DNA from: Cantharellus purpuraceus
Lineage: Eukaryota; Basidiomycota; Agaricomycetes; Cantharellales; Hydnaceae
Reading direction: 5' to 3'
DNA length: 64,000 nucleotides
Assembly (NCBI GenBank): GCA_025174535.1
Contig: JALBUN010000045.1
Span: forward strand, 496,001 to 560,000
Shown piece after piece: positions 34,984-46,283 of the stretch (positions are counted from its first letter, which is position 1; each line of letters starts with the position of its first letter). The notes under the pieces are model-generated. The model was not told the origin of the DNA, did no database searches, and saw only the letters and a list, made by a program, of their open reading frames with translations. The translations under genes and the position numbers were made by a program.

Positions 34984-36932
34984 GCTGATTGCCTTTCGAA
35001 TAGCAGATACGAGTCTTGTGAGGGTTGGGTGTTGAGGACTAACGTGAGGTCTTATATAGTAGTAACTGTAGCAGGGTCTGTCTATAAGGGGGTAAAAGTT
35101 GACACATTCCAGTAACGTGTTGAGAATCGGACTTGAAGGTGTGTGTCTAGTACTGGAAAGATGCTTCCCTTCTGATGCACTCAACAATGAATACAAGATT
35201 GCCAAGCCATGGGTCCCCTTGCGCATACGATGCGGGTCCGGCAAACACGTCATTCGAGAGTCCTTACGTGAGTGTGATCAGACGGGAATCCATGAGTACG
35301 TTTCTTGGGAACTTACCTCTGCCTCGTCTATTCGCACTGTACGCCCTGAAACAGACCTATGTCTTTGGAAGCTAGCAGTAGTTCTCATAAACACAAGATA
35401 TAATGACCATCTCTAGAGATCCATTAGCGAAATGTGAAGAACTCTTCTACCAGGGTCATCGATGCCACATGATGTGCGACATTGAGTTAATGTCACTGTT
35501 CCGAGAGCTTGATGTGCACGTGTTATTAGTAGAGTCATTTCACCGCTATAGGCGACTGAATTTGGCACACAGTTCTCAATGCATTTGACAACAAATATCT
35601 CACTATGAAGCGACTCAAATAGCCAAGTAGAACGTTTCGCTGCTATATACTTGAGTGAATTCAAAGCGAACATTACGGTGGCCATGAAGGTCAAGGTCCA
35701 GATTCAGTGATATGTCAATATGTAAACGCACGTCGGAGCTGCTGGCACTTCATTCTCCGGCAACCTGCGCTGATGAATAGACACAGACTACAGATCTCGG
35801 TAAAACATGAAAGAAGAAGCTGTATGGATAATTCCGAAGCGTCTATGGCGTAATCACATTATAACTGGTGTCTTAGCTACCACGTCCATCGTTGACGTGG
35901 CCAACTCTCAGGATGGATTTTCAATCCATTAGAACTTGGAAGGAAACGCGCCTCCAAGCCCTTCAAACCACACCCAGACGCCACTGTTACAACGCTATCT
36001 TATCCAACTGCAACCCAGTTGGTATTTGGTTATGGATACGAAAAAAAACACTCGTAGAGATTGTCACAAAGGGACGAATTCGTTGAATTCGCAGAGTGGC
36101 ACTCGTTAAAGAAACACGCTGCAGTGTATTATGGCTTCTCAAGAGGTGACATGCTCTCAACTGCTTGCCCTTCCGCGCAAAAATGGATTCCGCCAACTCA
36201 ATTGAATTTCCGGGCGTTCAGCTTCCAGGTGACTCACTCAGCGAAGCCTCTTGTATGACCCCGCTCTTGCCAAGGGGTGGCGGGGGTGGCTTCGCAAGTC
36301 TGCTATTACATGATCTGGCAGCGCTAGACGTGCCCGGGTATTGACCGGCACGCATTGTCCCGCCTGTTACATATAAACCATCATGGCTCGTCAGCTTAGC
36401 ATCCAGAGGTAGCCCTGGTGCAGTTCACAATGCAGGTCCTTGCAAGTTGCTTCTCAGCCAAACCCATGTCATTCTCATCTCGTGATGGGGTGATACGCGT
36501 TCATCACTGATCATATTTACTAGTGAATATGAGTGGCGGTAGTACATATGGGCATGCATATGCCCACTTGGATCTGGTGTTGGCTAATAGCTGCTAACGT
36601 CGTCGTGTTCGGGTAAGACCACGGACAGCGTTGCGAATACAAAATTTGATACACTGATAAAGCTAAAGGAGTCCGGAACACGGGGGGGAGGAAAGGGAAA
36701 GGGAGGGGTATCCGTGAAATGACTAGAGGGGGGCGAGTGTGTTATTTGAGTGATCTGGGAATACGCGCGCGTGGAAAGACGCACGGGGGGTGCTACCAAA
36801 AGTGGGAATCGGGCGGTGCAGAGCGTGAGTGCGAGATGCAATGTCGTCGGTGGGTGAGTGGTCTATGGCAGAAACGCCATGGCACCAATACCAATACCAA
36901 TAGCACAAAAGGTAGTCGGTCAGCGACGCGCG
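34984..36932. other. intergenic region, no recognised gene
   Basis: 35100-35430 holds overlapping plus-strand frames without a known domain. A 53-codon plus ORF (36183-36344, MDSANSIEFPGVQLPG to LDVPGY) is open but lacks a CAAX end, so it is not a mating pheromone precursor. The minus strand at 36,600-36,840 is open for 85 codons, probably 3' flank of the next gene. CG content is ordinary. Confidence 0.4.
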
Positions 36933-37226
36933 CTACACGGCGACAACAGACACACACACGCACCGTGCCTGGTCCAGCGTCGGCCCAGCAGTAGAATGCC
37001 ACGCCTGCCTCGTCACACACCCCTTATAGCTCTTCCCGCTCCCCGTGAGCGCCGCGACGCTGTCCTTGAATGTATCCACGTTCTGCGGCGCGAGAAACAC
37101 GATACATGCGGTGCCGAAGCCGAGGAGGAACCAGACGTGGATGTGGTTGGAGCGGAGGCGGCGGAGACGGGTGCGGAGGAGGTGGCGGCGGTAGTGGCAG
37201 AGGGGGCGGAGGAGGGGGAGGGTCAT
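36933..37226 (-). CDS. small single-pass membrane protein, hypothetical
   Basis: 97 codons from the ATG at 37226: a basic N-terminus (PLCHYRRHLLRTRLRRLRS), one hydrophobic helix HVWFLLGFGTACIVFLA, then QNVDTFKDSVAAL. It may end or be spliced after KSYKG (a GTGTGTG donor-like site follows). It lies head to head with the DnaJ-C28-like gene about 300 bp away, so the two may share a promoter. The basic start plus one helix fits a mitochondrial or ER membrane protein, but I recognise no family. Confidence 0.45.
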   Translation of the reverse strand: MTLPLLRPLCHYRRHLLRTRLRRLRSNHIHVWFLLGFGTACIVFLAPQNVDTFKDSVAALTGSGKSYKGCVTRQAWHSTAGPTLDQARCVCVSVVAV

Positions 37227-37530
37227 TGGGGAGGGTGGGGCGGGGTGAGGGTCCAAGGAGAGAGAGAGTAGGAAGGAGGGGGGAAAGCAGGGATTGTCAT
37301 AGATTTATATGCATATGTATCCAACCACAATAAGCATTGCGTTGCGCTGCGTTGTGCCGCCATCCTCACGTAACTCCAACGCGTAGACGACACGGCATCC
37401 CAGAAAATTCAGAGCCCGGGTCTCGGCTTTTGTCCCTACCTCTGCCGGACTGAGTAGTAACATGTGCACGATCATCCTGCGCCGCTGACTAACGCCACTA
37501 GCCTAACCCTAACCCTGACTGTGACGCTTT

Positions 37531-39254
37531 ATGCTCCGCACCATTACTAGCAGCGCGCCGTCTCGCTCAGCATCAACGTCATCTGCCACCGCCGCCGGAG
37601 CCAGGGCTCTGCATACTTCCGTGCCACGTCGCACCGCGTCGCCCCAGCAACATCGTGCCCATGAATCATCATTGTCGGCGTCGTCGGCGTCGGCATCACC
37701 ACGCCCCGACACGAGTGTCAGCACCCGCCTCTGGGCCGATGCGCTAACCGAAGAGCACGACACTCATGCACATACTCCCACCGCGCACGCCATCCGCCGC
37801 GACCCTCCCCCGCCCCCGCCACAGTATCCAAACTGGACGGGCGACGAGTCGGTGCAAGACGCCGTCCTGCGCATGCTGGTGGACAAGTACAAGCCTCTCC
37901 GCGCCGCATCCATCCGCACCGCGGAGGAGAAGCTCAAGTCTGCGCCGCCAGGGCTTGGGCTGGGCGTACACACAGCGCCTACGATGACGCCTGAATCTGC
38001 ATCGACATCGACATCGACACCTGAAGTTCAGGATACCACCGAACACAAGCCCTGGCTAACAACCTTCCGCGCCCCCTCGCACGCCACGTCCATCCGCTAC
38101 ATGCGTCTCCCGCCCCTCCCCGCCACCGGCACCCCCCGAGGCAACAGCAACAACGCCCCCGGTCCCAATCCAGCAATCCACCCCGACGACACACGCACGC
38201 GTATCCTCGAGCGTGAGAAGAAGAAAAAGGCAGCGTACGCGGGACGTATCACCAACGCGCGCGAAGCGAGCTTGGATTATCGGATAGGCAAGTACGGACA
38301 GGCCAGCTCGGCGCGCGACGCGGGGGTGCATCGCGCCCCTGCGATGCCGAATCCTGTGAGTATCAAGGGATGGACGAGTCTCGTGGAGGAGCGTATTGAG
38401 GTGGGTATAATATGCGGATCTGCAATGGGCGTATAGAGCGTTGACTGGGAGGATCCTTGCACGCGTGTGCATGCGCTTGCCATTGTTTGTTATTTACGTG
38501 TAGAGAGCGCGCAGTGAGGGCCTGTTCCGCTCGCTCAAGGGGCGCGGAAAGCCGCTGGCGCGGGACCATGAGCAGGGCAACCCGTTCATCCCGCGCGAGG
38601 AGTTTTTGATGAACCGGATTGTGCAGCGGCAGGGCGCCGCGCCGCCGTGGGTGGAGCTGCAAGGAGGTAAGCCGTTAATGCATCATGCGTCGTGGCGCGC
38701 GCGAGAGAGGTGACGTGGCTGTTGGCTGTGATGATACAGAGCTCGATGCGGCGATTGAAGCGTTTCGGGGGACGTTGCAGGCGGCGTGGACACGGCGCGC
38801 TGTGCGGGCGCTACGGGGTGTGCATGCGGGGGCGGGAGGTATGGGCGTGGGTGTAGACGGGGACGTAGGCGGGCCGAGGATGCTAATGCTGACGCGGGAC
38901 CTGCGCGATGGGGCGTGGGAGGCCAGGGAGGCGGCATACCACGAGGCGGCGATTCGGGAGATCAATGAGGTGGTGAGGCGCTATAACGGGGTGGCGCCGT
39001 ATGCGGTGAGGAGGGCGTATTTGACGCGGGAGGGGGAGTTGGAGAGGATGTATGAGGTGTGTGTGGGGGGGATTTTGGATGAGTTGCGAGGGGGCGCTGG
39101 GGGCGGGGGCGGCAGAGCCTTGGATGTGGGTGGTGGCGGTGGTGGTGTCGGTGAGGCTGGTCAGGACGGCGGCGGCGACGGCAATGACAGCAAAACGGCT
39201 ATTGGACTGGGAGCCATGTGGAGGAGATGGGTCGCCTGGGTTATGGGAGGATGA
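37531..39254 (+). CDS. DnaJ subfamily C member 28-like protein (DUF1992), mitochondrial
   Basis: Three exons: 37531-38400, 38504-38666 and 38740-39254 (515 residues). The N-terminus is Arg/Ser/Ala-rich (MLRTITSSAPSRSAST, HTSVPRR), a typical mitochondrial presequence. The conserved DUF1992 core spans the introns: SLVEERIE, RARSEGLFRSLKGRGKPL, NPFIPREEFLMNRIVQRQG, APPWVELQGELDAAIEAFR, then EAAIREINEVVRRYNGVAPY. In this family the DUF1992 domain is kept even where the J domain is absent, and no HPD J-domain motif is visible here. The last 60 residues are Gly-rich (GGAGGGGGRALDVGGGGGG) and end in a segment (GNDSKTAIGLGAMWRRW) whose DNA is tandemly repeated downstream, so the native C-terminus may be shorter. 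The human relative is a mitochondrial or Golgi-associated protein of unclear role. Confidence 0.85.
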
Positions 39255-39830
39255 GGCTCACGGCAGACGCGGTACGTACACCTTCTGCGCCTTGCCCTGT
39301 GTGCGCCTACCCAAGCCTGTGCGGTTGCATGCCCGTAGCAATGCTGGAATATGGAAGACGTTTTACGGCGTGTGGCGTGTGGTTTGCTTCTCCTGGCCAG
39401 TGTGCTTGTTGCGTCTTGCCCATGGACGGCTCGCCGAAGCAGAGAAGGAGTGCATTGATGTTTCTTGTAGCAGAGCCAGCAATTGAGACGAACGCAGTCT
39501 TTCAAGATACTGAGGCTGGCCAGGATGGCGGCAATGACAGCAAAGCGGTTATTGGATTGGGATGGCGAGCCATGTGGAGATGGGTTGTTCAGGTTAGGGG
39601 GAGGATGGCAGACGTGTATGCCTTCTGCGCTTGCCCTGTGCCTACCCAAGCCTGCGCGGTTGCATGCCCGGAGCAATGCTGCAATATGCTGACATTCTGC
39701 GGCGTGTAACATGTGGTTTGGTTCTCCTGGCCAGTGTTCTTTTGCGTCTTGGTGCATTGGTGTTTCTTGCTGGTTCTGCTCGAGGCAAACTGCGTCTTTC
39801 AAGATACTTGTGTAGTGGTCATGTTGTGCT
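39150..39830 (+). repeat. tandem repeat of about 345 bp overlapping the DnaJ-C28-like 3' end
   Basis: GGCAATGACAGCAAA(A/G)CGG at 39180 recurs at 39529. The units also share GTTGCATGCCCG, TGGTTTG..CTCCTGGCCAGTG and CTTTCAAGATACT. About 2.5 units are present. The same array occurs in the duplicated segment at 45430-46080. Confidence 0.75.
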
Positions 39831-40003
39831 CTATCACAACGGCTCAGAGCTACTCTCATTGACCGTGCATGGACATGGTCGGGACACGAGGCAAGAAGGG
39901 TGAATGAGGGTGCAACGAGGCGTCTGCTTAATAAAAAACCTTTTCTTCTTCTCCCAAACTTATCTGCTTTGTCCAGGATTGAATTCTGGATAGCCCGCCC
40001 CCC

Positions 40004-40933
40004 ATGCCTAGACGGTACCACTCCTCCTACGCAGATGTTACGCCGCTCACCCCCGATCGAATCCCGGATAGCCCGCCCCCCATGACTCCTCCACCGTCCA
40101 ACCCTTTCGACGCAGTTGTCACGCCGCTCACCTCCGATCCAATCCTGGATAGCCCGGCCCCCATGCCTCCTTCACCGTTCGACTCCTCCGACGCAGATGT
40201 CACGCTGCGCACCTCTTATGGGACAATATTCAAGGTCTATTCCCGTATCCTCGTCATTGCGTCTCCTGTCTTCCAGGAAATGCTCGAGCTTCCCAGGGAG
40301 GATGCATCCATCAATGTCCCCGAAAGCGGAAAGATCATGAACATATTGCTCAGTTTCATCTACCCCATCGAGGACCCACCCATTGAGACATTATCGCTCC
40401 TAAGTGATGTGCTCCTTGCGGCCTTGAAATACCATATGCGGTCGGTTTCCAAGAGTCTGCGGCGGTTGCTTGTCTCCCCCAAGTTTGTGGAGGAGGAGCC
40501 GATCAGGGTGTATGCAATCGCATGTCGACATGGCCTCGATGAGGAGGCCAAGACGGCGTCTTCTCACGCTCTCGCCATCAACGTGTTTGAATCCCCGCCT
40601 GTGGATGAACTCAAGCTGATCACGGGTTATGATTACTGTCGTTTGGTGACTCTCCATTGGACGCGTAGTGAGGCGGCACGGAATCTACTTGTAGAGGTGG
40701 CCCGATCATGCCCGTCATGTCATTACGGGAGTACGGAGTCGATGGATCACTGGGTATCTCGGGCGAAGGAAGAACTGCAGCTGAGACCCACGTCAGCCGT
40801 GATATTTTCTATGCCCTTCCTAGCGGCGTCGTCACATGTGCAGTGTGGCAGCTGCAGTGCCGGGATTCTAAATGCCTATGATTGTCTTTTGGAATTGAAG
40901 AGGCGCATTGATGAACTTCCCTCCACTGTTTAG
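40004..40933 (+). CDS. BTB/POZ domain protein, copy 1
   Basis: 309 codons, single exon, from MPRRYHSSYADVTPL. The N-terminus consists of about three degenerate repeats of VTPLTSDPILDSPAPM type, encoded by a 90-bp DNA repeat. The BTB fold follows: DADVTLRTSYGTIFKVYSRI, LVIASPVFQEMLELP, GKIMNILLSFIYPIED, LLSDVLLAALKYHM. A helical C-terminal region (LLVSPKFVEEEPIRVYAIAC and TRSEAARNLLVEVARSC) is typical of the large basidiomycete BTB families. The usual SDG turn is SYG here (GAT to TAT), while copy 2 has SDG. Such proteins dimerise and often act as adaptors, but no partner can be inferred. Confidence 0.85.
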   Translation: MPRRYHSSYADVTPLTPDRIPDSPPPMTPPPSNPFDAVVTPLTSDPILDSPAPMPPSPFDSSDADVTLRTSYGTIFKVYSRILVIASPVFQEMLELPREDASINVPESGKIMNILLSFIYPIEDPPIETLSLLSDVLLAALKYHMRSVSKSLRRLLVSPKFVEEEPIRVYAIACRHGLDEEAKTASSHALAINVFESPPVDELKLITGYDYCRLVTLHWTRSEAARNLLVEVARSCPSCHYGSTESMDHWVSRAKEELQLRPTSAVIFSMPFLAASSHVQCGSCSAGILNAYDCLLELKRRIDELPSTV

Positions 40934-40959
40934 GAAGTGCAGCACATCCCCCACCCCCG

Positions 40960-41450
40960 CACGAACCCATGTCCCTGCTTGATTCCGTTGTTGTGTACCA
41001 CGTCTGCGCGCGAGCGGTCGTGTTCTTGATCCTCACCGATGTTAGGCTACATTCTCGAATGTACGGAGACCAAATCCCTTTGCAGATGTGTTCGCATGAG
41101 CTGGAAGAACACGGTCATATCTGGATGTTTGAATGACTAGAAAGTGATAATGACGTGGCAGGCTCACTAATATGTACGCACCAGAATCCCACATCCCCTT
41201 CACCATCGCCCTCCTCCGGTTTCCCAGCTAGCTAAGCATGGAAAGCCCCACCGTACCCCAACCCACATCTAACATGCAGGACATGCAGTTGGACGGGGGG
41301 AACGACTTTGGAATACAACCGATGCAGGAGACGACGCGCGATCGTCTTATCCATCTGACGGTAATTGCAGCGCATTCTGCGAGTACCCTTTATCAACGTT
41401 ATGAAATTCGGCCGGGCCTGTCCAATACAACAGCAATCACACCGCATATA
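40960..41450 (+). pseudogene. duplicated unit T, decayed copy
   Basis: Aligns with 44,680-45,110: shared blocks include TTGATCCTCACCGATGTTAG, ACGCACCAGAATCCCACATC and GATGCAGGAGACGACGCGCG. The reading frame seen at 44689 is broken here by a TAG near 41,140. A 72-codon frame (41238-41456) covers the second half. Confidence 0.5.
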
Positions 41451-41628
41451 TATTGAAACATCCAGTTAATTTTAAGACAGTGATTAATGTGAATAAATAT
41501 TCAAACGACCCCACACTCGGGCCTTTCAGTGACATGGTAATAGCATAAGACTATGAGAAACAATGGTTCCCTGTAAATTCGACCCATCAGCCAGCACCAA
41601 CCGAACATGATGGACAAATAGCCCACCA

Positions 41629-43308
41629 CTACGCCTCTATAGTAATTGGAACTGCCTGCGGCCGGAACTGAATTTCTTCAAGCCCAGTATCATTTTCTGT
41701 CGTTTCTGCTGGCGTATCCGACTGTGTGGCGTCCCACGATGCTTCTGTTCCAACACCCTCATCGACGGGCGAATCGCCAAACTCTGCCATCACAGCGTCG
41801 TGAATGCTTTGCGTGGCCACATGGACATTTCCAAGGGAGATGGTAGGAATCCCCCGGGAGGTGGTGCTGTTGTGGCGCGCGTTTCTCCTTTGGAGGTCGA
41901 GGTGGAAGCGGCAGATGATGATGGCTGACAAGCTGCATATATTTAGTAAAAGTCTGGAATTCCGTATTCCGACTGACCTGTTTTGAATGAATGAAAGGAC
42001 AGGTGAAAGTGTAGGCTGAAGCAAAAGTTAGAGCGGCACAGCAGCAGATACCAATGTGTGACATACTCTCAAGGTCTAGTGCATCCGGTTAACGATGGCA
42101 TTGCAATGGATATATTGACATACCAATGGCACGATCGTGTCAGCAAGAGTGAGCGTCAACACAAATCTGAAAACAATCAATTCTGGATTCGTTGGCGGTG
42201 ATAGCGGATGAAATACCCGAATCTCATCAGACCTGATAGTCATGTCTATCTGTGAGAATTCTACCCTAACGGAAATAATGGCTTACTTTGCTGGGCCAGT
42301 AAATGTGTCAGCGATAGCTTGTTCCATGCTGATTGTTTGTAAACTCTCCACGTTCCGAGTGTACCGGCAAGTGTCACAACAACCACTATCGTGTCAAACA
42401 ATATGATGGCGATCGCGTCGATTCCACCAACTAAAAGAAGGGAATCAGCCACGTCATAATAAACATCACTTTCATGTTTGTCTTACGTCTAGTAGATCAT
42501 TGAGCGCAGTTCATTTGAGACTATGTGTACTTACATGAGAATAGTGTGTTGTGCACTGGTGATGTCACATCTGTCCAAAACCGTTACTGTCTATAATGGG
42601 TGTCTGTTACGCATGTCCACATAAATGCTGACATGTGCACATACCAGACGCGATGCGATGGTGCAACCACCGAGAACTCCGAGCACAACCAATACCGCCC
42701 TCTTACGATCGGTAATCGCATATGCCCGCCCCAGTAGAAGCCCTGCATGATTAATATCCTAAATGGTCTATTGCTACAAAGGAAAAATCATATCACCTTG
42801 AACGCCAGTGAGTGAGAGGATGAAGAAAGTATCCAGAAAGTGAGCAAACCCATCACATGATCTAATTTGTATGAATTTCTGCCTTACAAAGGGTTGCCTT
42901 TGAACTTACTACGTCATGTGTCATCAATGTGCCTGAACGCGCGTCATCAACAGGAACAGACCTGAAGTGATGTGAAATTGAAAAACTCCGCAAATATTTC
43001 TAACGAGTAAACCAATAGCAGGGAGTATCGTGCCAGAAAATACAGGGCTGTCCCCAGTTTAAATTTTTTATTCCAGATATATTGAATTTCATGTGAGATT
43101 GTGAGAAAGGTATCGTAGGAAAGGAGAGCTGTTTTAAGCGGATAACCGTTAGCTAGGTTGTGCACACGCGCCTTGGGCTCACCGAGGGCAACTCTCAAGC
43201 TGCAATTGACAGCTATCCTGATTTCATACGATGAACTCGAAAATCACTGCGCGCGACGCACTGATCTGACATTGCTTGAATTGCCGCCTGTTCTGTCTGA
43301 GATGCCAT
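41629..43308 (-). CDS. DUF6533-type seven-helix membrane protein
   Basis: This is a basidiomycete-expanded integral membrane family of unknown function. Pieces on the minus strand: MASQTEQAAIQAM at 43308; LSYDTFLTISHEIQYIWNKK then FLARYSLLLVYSLEIF (43,130-42,980); AIILFDTIVVVVTLAGTLGT then WRVYKQSAW (42,430-42,310); FVLTLTLADTIVPL (42,168-42,122); and the last exon with RLLLNICSLSAIIICRFHLD then LQRRN and an acidic tail ending at TAG 41629. The order and spacing (W-rich loop, YDTxLTxxxEIxYIW motif, cytosolic ICRFxLDL end) fit DUF6533. I could not place every intron (6-8 expected). There is no obvious disabling lesion in the pieces read, but the gene model is incomplete. Confidence 0.7.
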
Positions 43309-44680
43309 GTCGATGGAACGATGAAGGGGGAGGTATACCAAGTGGACTAGACTATGATTATGTGATGAGTAGAACACTACAAGGGGCTCATATATATACT
43401 GAAATCCAAGAGTGCTATCTGGGTACGTAACAACCTGGATCAACAACACCGAACAGCTATGCGTACAGCCATGAGGCTGAAAATAGTTTGATCTCATAGA
43501 GCTCATTCATTGTCTGTAGTAAGTTTCTTGGCGGTTTTGACAACGGCGCGAGCATTATATACGTGACACGTTAGATATGGGGGAACATACGAAGTGAGGT
43601 GTCGTGGAAGCTGCCACATACGACTCACGACAACTAGAACAGCCCTTCATCAGTCTCAGCGTCTATAAACAGAATACATGTGTGCATGTATATAGTGTCT
43701 CGTCCACTAGCCTCTGATCACTCGTCATGAATGGTGCAGTAAAACAACAAAGGCACTTCACGGAGAGATCCATTAGGGCGTCTGAAGGAAGGGTAGATAT
43801 CGGGAATTGATGGTTTCAGCCTCAGGCTCCCGGGGATTCCACAACGGACACAATTGGAGGCACCTTCCTTGTGATCCTGATCAAGAGACTAATGTGATAT
43901 CTTAAACTGTAGAGAAAACCAGTGCAGCTTGTGACTCTAGCATGAGCTATAACAACAGAGAACAGTGGCTGTATGAGCGCCCGCGCGAGGGTCGCCGAGT
44001 TCAGATGCGATCGCCTGGCTGCTAGTACAGTATTCCGTGTCGGCGTTGGTACCAAATTTCGCTTCCATATTGACGTTTTGAATCTTGTGATATATCAGCA
44101 GAAGAAGACGATTCATGGAAGCGGCAGGAGCTGGTGCTAGCTGAGAGCGCAGTTTGGTTCCGATTATCTGGACGGCTGGCATACGGCTCACGACGGGTAG
44201 AGTGGCCCATCATGCCCTTCCCATGTATAGTAGAATGTACCCACTTAGCGAGTCTTCGTGCTTGTCTTGGAGAAAGCGGAGAACCGTTCTGGATCACGCA
44301 CGCACCCACTCAAGCGCGGAGGAATTGGTATCATTGGCGTTAGTTTCTAATGGTTGGGGTGTGGGACGATTGTTGGAGGTCGGGGACATGTAATGGAGGG
44401 CCAGAAGTATGCCGAAAGTGCGTTCCATATCGATGTATGAGAAGTGCCGAGTGGCTGCTAGGCTGCTATGAGGCAGGCCATATGTCAGCGTTCCTGCAGC
44501 CAGCACACACAACTGCCATCTGCAATATAATCCCGCCTCCATACCATCCTCATCAACATTCCACGTCCCCGTTTCCAGCACCGCTTCCTCCGTCCACCTT
44601 CCTTCGCCCTCACTAGAGCGTAACAATATGCGAGACGCTTCGACCACTCCTTTCAATCAGAGTCATCCATGATCCCGCGG
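43309..44680. other. intergenic region, no recognised gene
   Basis: Several overlapping 80-120 codon frames on both strands (for example 44294-44656 minus) lack motifs and supporting splice sites. Confidence 0.35.
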
Positions 44681-44688
44681 TCTGCGTC

Positions 44689-45078
44689 ATGTTCTTGATT
44701 CTGACCGATGTTAGGCTGCTTCTTCGGATTTACGGAGACCGACCACGACGAAAAATCCCTCTCCAGATATTTCCCTGGAACCTAGAAGGCGGCCAAGTCT
44801 GGGTGTTTAGTGATGAGAAAGTGATAATGAAGTGGCTAGCTGACTATTACGTACGCACCAGAATCCCACATCTCTCTCACCATCGCCCTCCTCCGGTTTC
44901 CCAGCTCGCTAAGCACCGAAGGCCCCACCGTACCCAAACCAGATCTAACACGCAGGACATGCAGTTCGACAGGGGGGACGACGTTGAAATACAACCGATG
45001 CAGGAGATGACGCGCGATCTTCTTATCTATGTGACGGCAATCGCAGCATTCTTCGAGTACCCTTTTGTCAACATTTGA
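44689..45078 (+). CDS. ORF of duplicated unit T, unknown function
   Basis: 130 codons starting MFLILTDVRLLLRIYGDRP. The start resembles a membrane-helix-plus-RIYG segment found in fungal seven-helix proteins, but the rest (VWVFSDEKVIMKWLADYYVR, PMQEMTRDLLIYVTAIAAFF) is unfamiliar. The partner copy at 40.96-41.45 kb is broken, so this may itself be a fragment. Confidence 0.3.
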   Translation: MFLILTDVRLLLRIYGDRPRRKIPLQIFPWNLEGGQVWVFSDEKVIMKWLADYYVRTRIPHLSHHRPPPVSQLAKHRRPHRTQTRSNTQDMQFDRGDDVEIQPMQEMTRDLLIYVTAIAAFFEYPFVNI

Positions 45079-45351
45079 AATTCGATCGGGTCTGTCCAAT
45101 ACCAAAACAATTACATATTGGAGTCTGTACAGTATGATCTGTACGCATAATACATGAGTAAATCTATACTGAACAGACAGAAAACATTGTCTCTCACCTC
45201 AGTCGCTGTGGGATATATACGACTGAGGAAAAGAGAAATAACTAGCGGTCATCATCCTTAAGTATGTCCGCCAGTGTAGAGAATGGAAAATGGACTACTA
45301 TACCCGTGTCAATTTAATATAGTTGACGGTGGATCATGAAGTCCGCGTCGT

Positions 45352-45552
45352 CCAATGACGCGGGAGGGGGAGTTGGAGAGCATGTATGAGGTGTGTGTGG
45401 GGGGATTTTTGGATGAGTTGCGAGGGGGCGGGGGAGACTCGGATGTGGGTGGTGGTGAGGGCGGCGGCGGCGGCAACGGCAATGACAGCAAAGCGGCTAT
45501 TGGATTGGGAGCCATGTGGAGGAGATGTATCGCCAAAGTTATGGGAGGATGA
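45352..45552 (+). pseudogene. duplicated 3' end of the DnaJ-C28-like gene
   Basis: REGELESMYEVCVGGFLDEL and GNGNDSKAAIGLGAMWRR repeat the last 80 residues of the gene at 37531-39254, with no upstream exons. Confidence 0.8.
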
Positions 45553-46080
45553 GGCTCAGGGGTGGAAGACGGCAGACACGGTACGTACGCCTTCTGCGCT
45601 TTGCCCTGCGTGTGCCTAGTACCTACCTAGGCCATGCATACCCGTAGCAATGCTGCAATATGGAAGACGTTTTGTGGCGTGTGGCATGTGGTTTGGTTCT
45701 CCTGGCCAGTGTGCTTTTTGCGCCCTGGTGCATTGGTGTTTCTTGCTGGTTCTGCTTGAGACGAACCCGGTCTTTCAAGATACTGAGGCTGGCCAGGATG
45801 GCGGCAATGACAGCAAAGCGGTTATTGGATTGAGATGGCGAGCCATGTGGAGATGGGTTCCCCATGTTAGGGGAAGATGGCAGACGCGTGCGCCTTCTGC
45901 GCTTGCCCTGCGCCTACCCCCAAGCTTGCGCGGTTGCATGCCCGGAGCAATGCTGCAATATGAAAGACGGTTTGCGGCATGTAACATGTGTTTGGTTTCC
46001 CTGACCAGTGTTCTTTTGCGTCTTGGTGCATTGGTGTTTCTTGCTGGTTCTGCTCGAAACGAACTGCGTCTTTCAAGACA
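45430..46080 (+). repeat. second copy of the 345-bp tandem array
   Basis: Units at about 45,462 and 45,805 begin GCAATGACAGCAAAGCGG as in the first array. Confidence 0.75.
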
Positions 46081-46283
46081 CTTGTGTAGTGGCCATGTTG
46101 TGCCTATCACAACTGCCTAGAGCTACTCTCGGTGACCGTGTGTGGACGTGGTCGGGACACGAGACAAGAAGGGTGAATGAGGGTGCAACGAGGCGTCTGC
46201 TTAATATTGAAAAACTGGGAATCCAGAGCCCCTTTTCTTCTTCTCCCCAACTTATCTGCTTTGCCCAGGATTGACCGACCCCC

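Noticed and set aside
36183..36344. 53-codon ORF MDSANSIEFPGVQLPG... as a mating pheromone precursor
   Set aside because: It ends LDVPGY without a CAAX box and no receptor gene is nearby.
37070..37333. Gly/Arg-rich plus ORF opposite the small membrane protein
   Set aside because: Low-complexity shadow of the minus-strand gene and its 5' flank.
37502..37519. CTAACCCTAACCCTGAC resembling telomere repeats upstream of the DnaJ-C28-like gene
   Set aside because: Only about two units and no subtelomeric context; too short to call an interstitial telomere.
39161..40021. 286-codon minus-strand ORF across the tandem array
   Set aside because: Antisense of the 345-bp repeats and the DnaJ-C28-like terminus; no domain and no splice signals.
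44689..45078. Firm assignment of unit T to the DUF6533 family
   Set aside because: Only a TDVRLLLRIYG-like start is suggestive; the remaining residues and helix pattern do not fit.
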